A DNA stretch of 6,655 nt from NCBI GenBank assembly GCA_044868295.1, contig JBIOWF010000325.1, positions 1 to 6,655 on the forward strand, given 5' to 3'. Below are positions 4,585 through 6,655 of the stretch, piece after piece. Each line of letters opens with the position of its first letter. The first letter of the stretch is position 1. The notes below the pieces were generated by a model that did no database searches, was not told where the DNA came from, and worked only from the letters and a program-made list of their open reading frames with translations. Made by a program: the position numbers and the translations under genes. The stretch comes from JBIOWF01 sp044868295 (GTDB lineage: Bacteria; Actinomycetota; Actinomycetes; Streptosporangiales; Streptosporangiaceae).

Positions 4585-6021
4585 ATGGACACCTATCCCG
4601 TCTCGCCCTTCTGGCTCGCCGGTCGCCCCGCGAAGGGGGACGCCGAGCTCACGGTGACCAACTCCCACGACGGTCGTGTCGTCGGCGTGTACTCCGTACC
4701 GACGGCCGAGCAGGTCGAGGAGGCCGTGGCAGCGGCCGCCGCCGTCCAGAAGCGGGCCGCCGCGCTGCCGATCCACGTCCGCGCCGAGGCCCTCGCGCAT
4801 GTCGCGCGCCGCCTGTCCGAGCGAGCGGACGAGATCGCCAAGCTCATCTCCGGGGAGAACGGCAAGCCCATCTTCTGGGCCCGCGGCGAGGTCAACCGTG
4901 CGATCTCCACGTTCCGGTTCGCGGCCGAGGAGACCCGCCGGTTCAGTGGTGACGTGCAACGGCTGGACACCGAGCCGGCCGCGCAGGGCCGCCTGGCGTA
5001 CATCTCCCGCGTGCCGCGCGGGCCCGTCCTCGCGATCACGCCCTTCAATTTCCCGCTCAACCTGGTGGCCCACAAGGTCGCCCCGGCCATCGCCGTCGGC
5101 GCGCCGATCGTCGTCAAGCCCGCCCCGGCGACGCCGCTCTCGGCGCTGGTGCTCGGGGAGATTCTGGCCGAGACCGACCTGCCCGAGGGCATGTTCTCGG
5201 TGCTCCCGGTCCCGAACGACCGTGCCGCGTCCCTCGTCGAGGACCCGCGCCTGCCGGTGATCTCCTTCACCGGCTCGGGGCCGGTCGGCTTCGCGATCAT
5301 GGACGAGGTGCCCCGTAAGCACGTCACTCTGGAACTCGGCGGCAACGCCGCGGCCGTCGTGCTGGGGGACGCCGACCTGGACTGGGCGGCCTCCCGGGTC
5401 GCTCTGTACTCGAACTACCAGGCCGGGCAGAGCTGCATCGCCGTACAACGCGTGATCGTGGAGGAGTCCGTCCGGGCGGAGTTCACCGACAAGCTGGTCT
5501 CCGCTGTGGCAGGGCTCGTCACCGGTGACCCGGACGACGAGAAGACCCAGGTCGGGCCGCTCGTGTCGGTCGCGGCGGCGGAGCGGGTCGAGCAGTGGGT
5601 CAAGGAGGCCGTAGCCGCGGGAGCCCGGGTCCTGGCCGGCGGCACCCGGGACGGCGCGACGATCGCCCCCACCGTGCTGACCGACGTCCCGGCCGACGCC
5701 AAGGTGGCCTCCGAGGAGGTCTTCGGCCCGGTGATGATCCTCCAGCCGGTCGGCTCGGCCGGCGAGGCGTTCGCCACGGTAAACGACTCGAAGTACGGCC
5801 TGCAGGCGGGTGTCTTCACCCGCAGCCTGGACCTCGCCTTCCGGGCCAACCGGGAGCTGGAGGTGGGCGGTGTGATCATCGGTGACGTGCCGTCCTACCG
5901 CGCCGACCAGATGCCGTATGGAGGGGTCAAGGAGTCCGGCGTCGGTCGTGAGGGGCTCCGTTCCGCCATGGCGGACTACACCTTCGAGAAGGTGATGGTC
6001 CTCACCGGCCTGTCCCTGTAG
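4585..6021 (+). CDS. Aldehyde dehydrogenase, probable succinate-semialdehyde dehydrogenase (GabD-like)
   Basis: This is an NAD(P)-dependent aldehyde dehydrogenase of 478 residues, normal length for the superfamily. N155 in TPFNFPLN should stabilise the oxyanion. FTGSGPVG is the cofactor-binding glycine turn, E250 in LELGGN is the general base and C284 in GQSCIAVQRV is the nucleophile. E250 and C284 are 34 apart, as in ALDH2 (E268/C302). E378 in EEVFGPV should bind the nicotinamide ribose. The KPAPATP segment has Pro where NAD-specific enzymes usually have Glu, so NADP or dual use is possible. The frame is open upstream to 4480. ATG 4585 matches family N-termini but has no clear ribosome site; GTG 4558 is the alternative. 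By position near gabT it is the candidate for oxidising succinate semialdehyde to succinate. The family also contains lactaldehyde and other aldehyde enzymes, so the substrate is inferred. Confidence 0.88.
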   Translation: MDTYPVSPFWLAGRPAKGDAELTVTNSHDGRVVGVYSVPTAEQVEEAVAAAAAVQKRAAALPIHVRAEALAHVARRLSERADEIAKLISGENGKPIFWARGEVNRAISTFRFAAEETRRFSGDVQRLDTEPAAQGRLAYISRVPRGPVLAITPFNFPLNLVAHKVAPAIAVGAPIVVKPAPATPLSALVLGEILAETDLPEGMFSVLPVPNDRAASLVEDPRLPVISFTGSGPVGFAIMDEVPRKHVTLELGGNAAAVVLGDADLDWAASRVALYSNYQAGQSCIAVQRVIVEESVRAEFTDKLVSAVAGLVTGDPDDEKTQVGPLVSVAAAERVEQWVKEAVAAGARVLAGGTRDGATIAPTVLTDVPADAKVASEEVFGPVMILQPVGSAGEAFATVNDSKYGLQAGVFTRSLDLAFRANRELEVGGVIIGDVPSYRADQMPYGGVKESGVGREGLRSAMADYTFEKVMVLTGLSL

Positions 6022-6052
6022 GGCTGTTTCGCGGGGGCGGCGGTTCGTGGTG

Positions 6053-6655
6053 TCACGAGCGTTCCGCTGCCTCGAACAGTTGCTTCACCGCGTCCCCGAA
6101 GTAGGGGCCGTACATCGTGCCGCGGTCGTTGCTGTACTTGAAGCTGCTCACCGAGGTCACGGTGCCCAGGCCGGTGGCGCGGTCGAAGCCGGTGAGCCAC
6201 GGTCCGCCGCTCGCGCCGGCCGTCAGGTCGCAGCGCACGCCCTGGTCCCGGGTCTGCTCGTACGGATCGCCGTGGACCGGGCCGGCGCAGTAGAGCAGAT
6301 GCTCGCCGTCGTACGGCGGGTCGGCGGGGAATCCGAACCCGTGGACCGGCAGGCCGCGCTCGACGTTGAAGCCGATCTGCTGGGCCCCGACCACGTCGGT
6401 CAGATGCCGGCCGCCGCGGCTGCTCACGGCCACCATGCCCACGTCATAGCTGTCGTCGCCGCTGCGTGACCACGGCCCGGCGACGAACATCTGCCGGGCC
6501 GGATAGGAGCCGTACGGCTCCTGGCCCTCGTCGTAGCCCGGGACGAACGTCCAGTTCTCGGCCCAGGCGCCGGTGCCGTCCTTCACGCAGTGCCCCGCGG
6601 GGACGACCACATCCCTGTTGGCGCTGCGAACCGAGCTCGCCGAGCAGACGAAGTC
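6053..6655 (-). CDS. Trypsin-like serine protease, 5' end beyond the window
   Basis: This is the C-terminal 200 residues of a chymotrypsin-fold (S1-type) serine protease. The frame stays open to the right edge, so the start and any signal peptide are outside. Counting from the edge, the triad is complete: H22 in VVPAGHC, D71 in DDSYDVGMVAV and S149 in TAGASGGPW. C4 (in FVCSAS) and C23 (beside the catalytic His) match the classical trypsin disulfide, and C123/C142 could form a second. Disulfides imply action outside the cell. A GTG at 6610 lies inside the conserved His region and is not a plausible start. It resembles actinomycete secreted peptidases of the V8/trypsin-like group; its substrate is unknown. 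It converges on the aldehyde dehydrogenase gene with 31 bp between stop codons and no clear terminator hairpin. No functional link to the GABA genes is apparent. Confidence 0.9.
   Translation of the reverse strand, partial: DFVCSASSVRSANRDVVVPAGHCVKDGTGAWAENWTFVPGYDEGQEPYGSYPARQMFVAGPWSRSGDDSYDVGMVAVSSRGGRHLTDVVGAQQIGFNVERGLPVHGFGFPADPPYDGEHLLYCAGPVHGDPYEQTRDQGVRCDLTAGASGGPWLTGFDRATGLGTVTSVSSFKYSNDRGTMYGPYFGDAVKQLFEAAERS

Noticed and set aside
4495..5448. 317-codon minus-strand frame opposite the aldehyde dehydrogenase gene
   Set aside because: Low-complexity Arg/Gly/Asp composition with no recognisable motif, fully inside a well-supported enzyme gene.
6608..6610. GTG 6610 as start of the protease
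   Set aside because: It lies six codons before the catalytic His within conserved sequence, and the frame is open to the window edge with further protease-like sequence including a conserved Cys.
1..6655. Mobile element, phage, toxin-antitoxin or defence system
   Set aside because: No transposase, integrase, terminal repeats, nuclease or paired small genes are present; the genes are ordinary catabolic, regulatory and protease types.

Overview
The window is high-GC DNA with strong third-position G/C bias, GTG and ATG starts and compact, often convergent genes. This points to an actinomycete. The small zinc-binding protein, the PucR-type regulator and the trypsin-like protease would fit a Streptosporangiaceae-like or Streptomyces-like genome, but the genus cannot be fixed from the sequence alone.

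Layout, left to right. A small four-cysteine protein (68-313, minus) is followed by a short intergenic region (314-531). That region holds an intrinsic terminator and a tandem repeat. Next is gabT (532-1923, minus), a 4-aminobutyrate (GABA) aminotransferase. It is transcribed divergently from a PucR-family regulator (2044-3702, plus) across a 120-bp spacer containing a near-perfect 27-bp inverted repeat. A TetR-family regulator (3728-4357 or 4417, minus) converges on the pucR gene. It diverges from an aldehyde dehydrogenase gene (4585-6021, plus). Last, and cut by the right edge, is a secreted-type trypsin-like serine protease (6053 to beyond 6655, minus) that converges on the dehydrogenase.

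GabT should convert GABA and 2-oxoglutarate into succinate semialdehyde and glutamate. The aldehyde dehydrogenase is the natural candidate to oxidise succinate semialdehyde to succinate, and the PucR-type protein is the natural candidate regulator. In support, the shared sequence TTGTCC-N5-GG(A/C) occurs in the gabT/pucR operator and twice, exactly 31 bp apart, upstream of the dehydrogenase. No GABA permease is visible.

I see no undescribed system of the defence, mobile or RNA type. The most interesting features are the shared candidate operator and a series of short tandem duplications. The duplications inside coding sequence are in frame: at the 3' end of gabT, where the stop codon lies inside the repeat array, and at three places in linker regions of the pucR gene. 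A further one lies just past the gabT stop.
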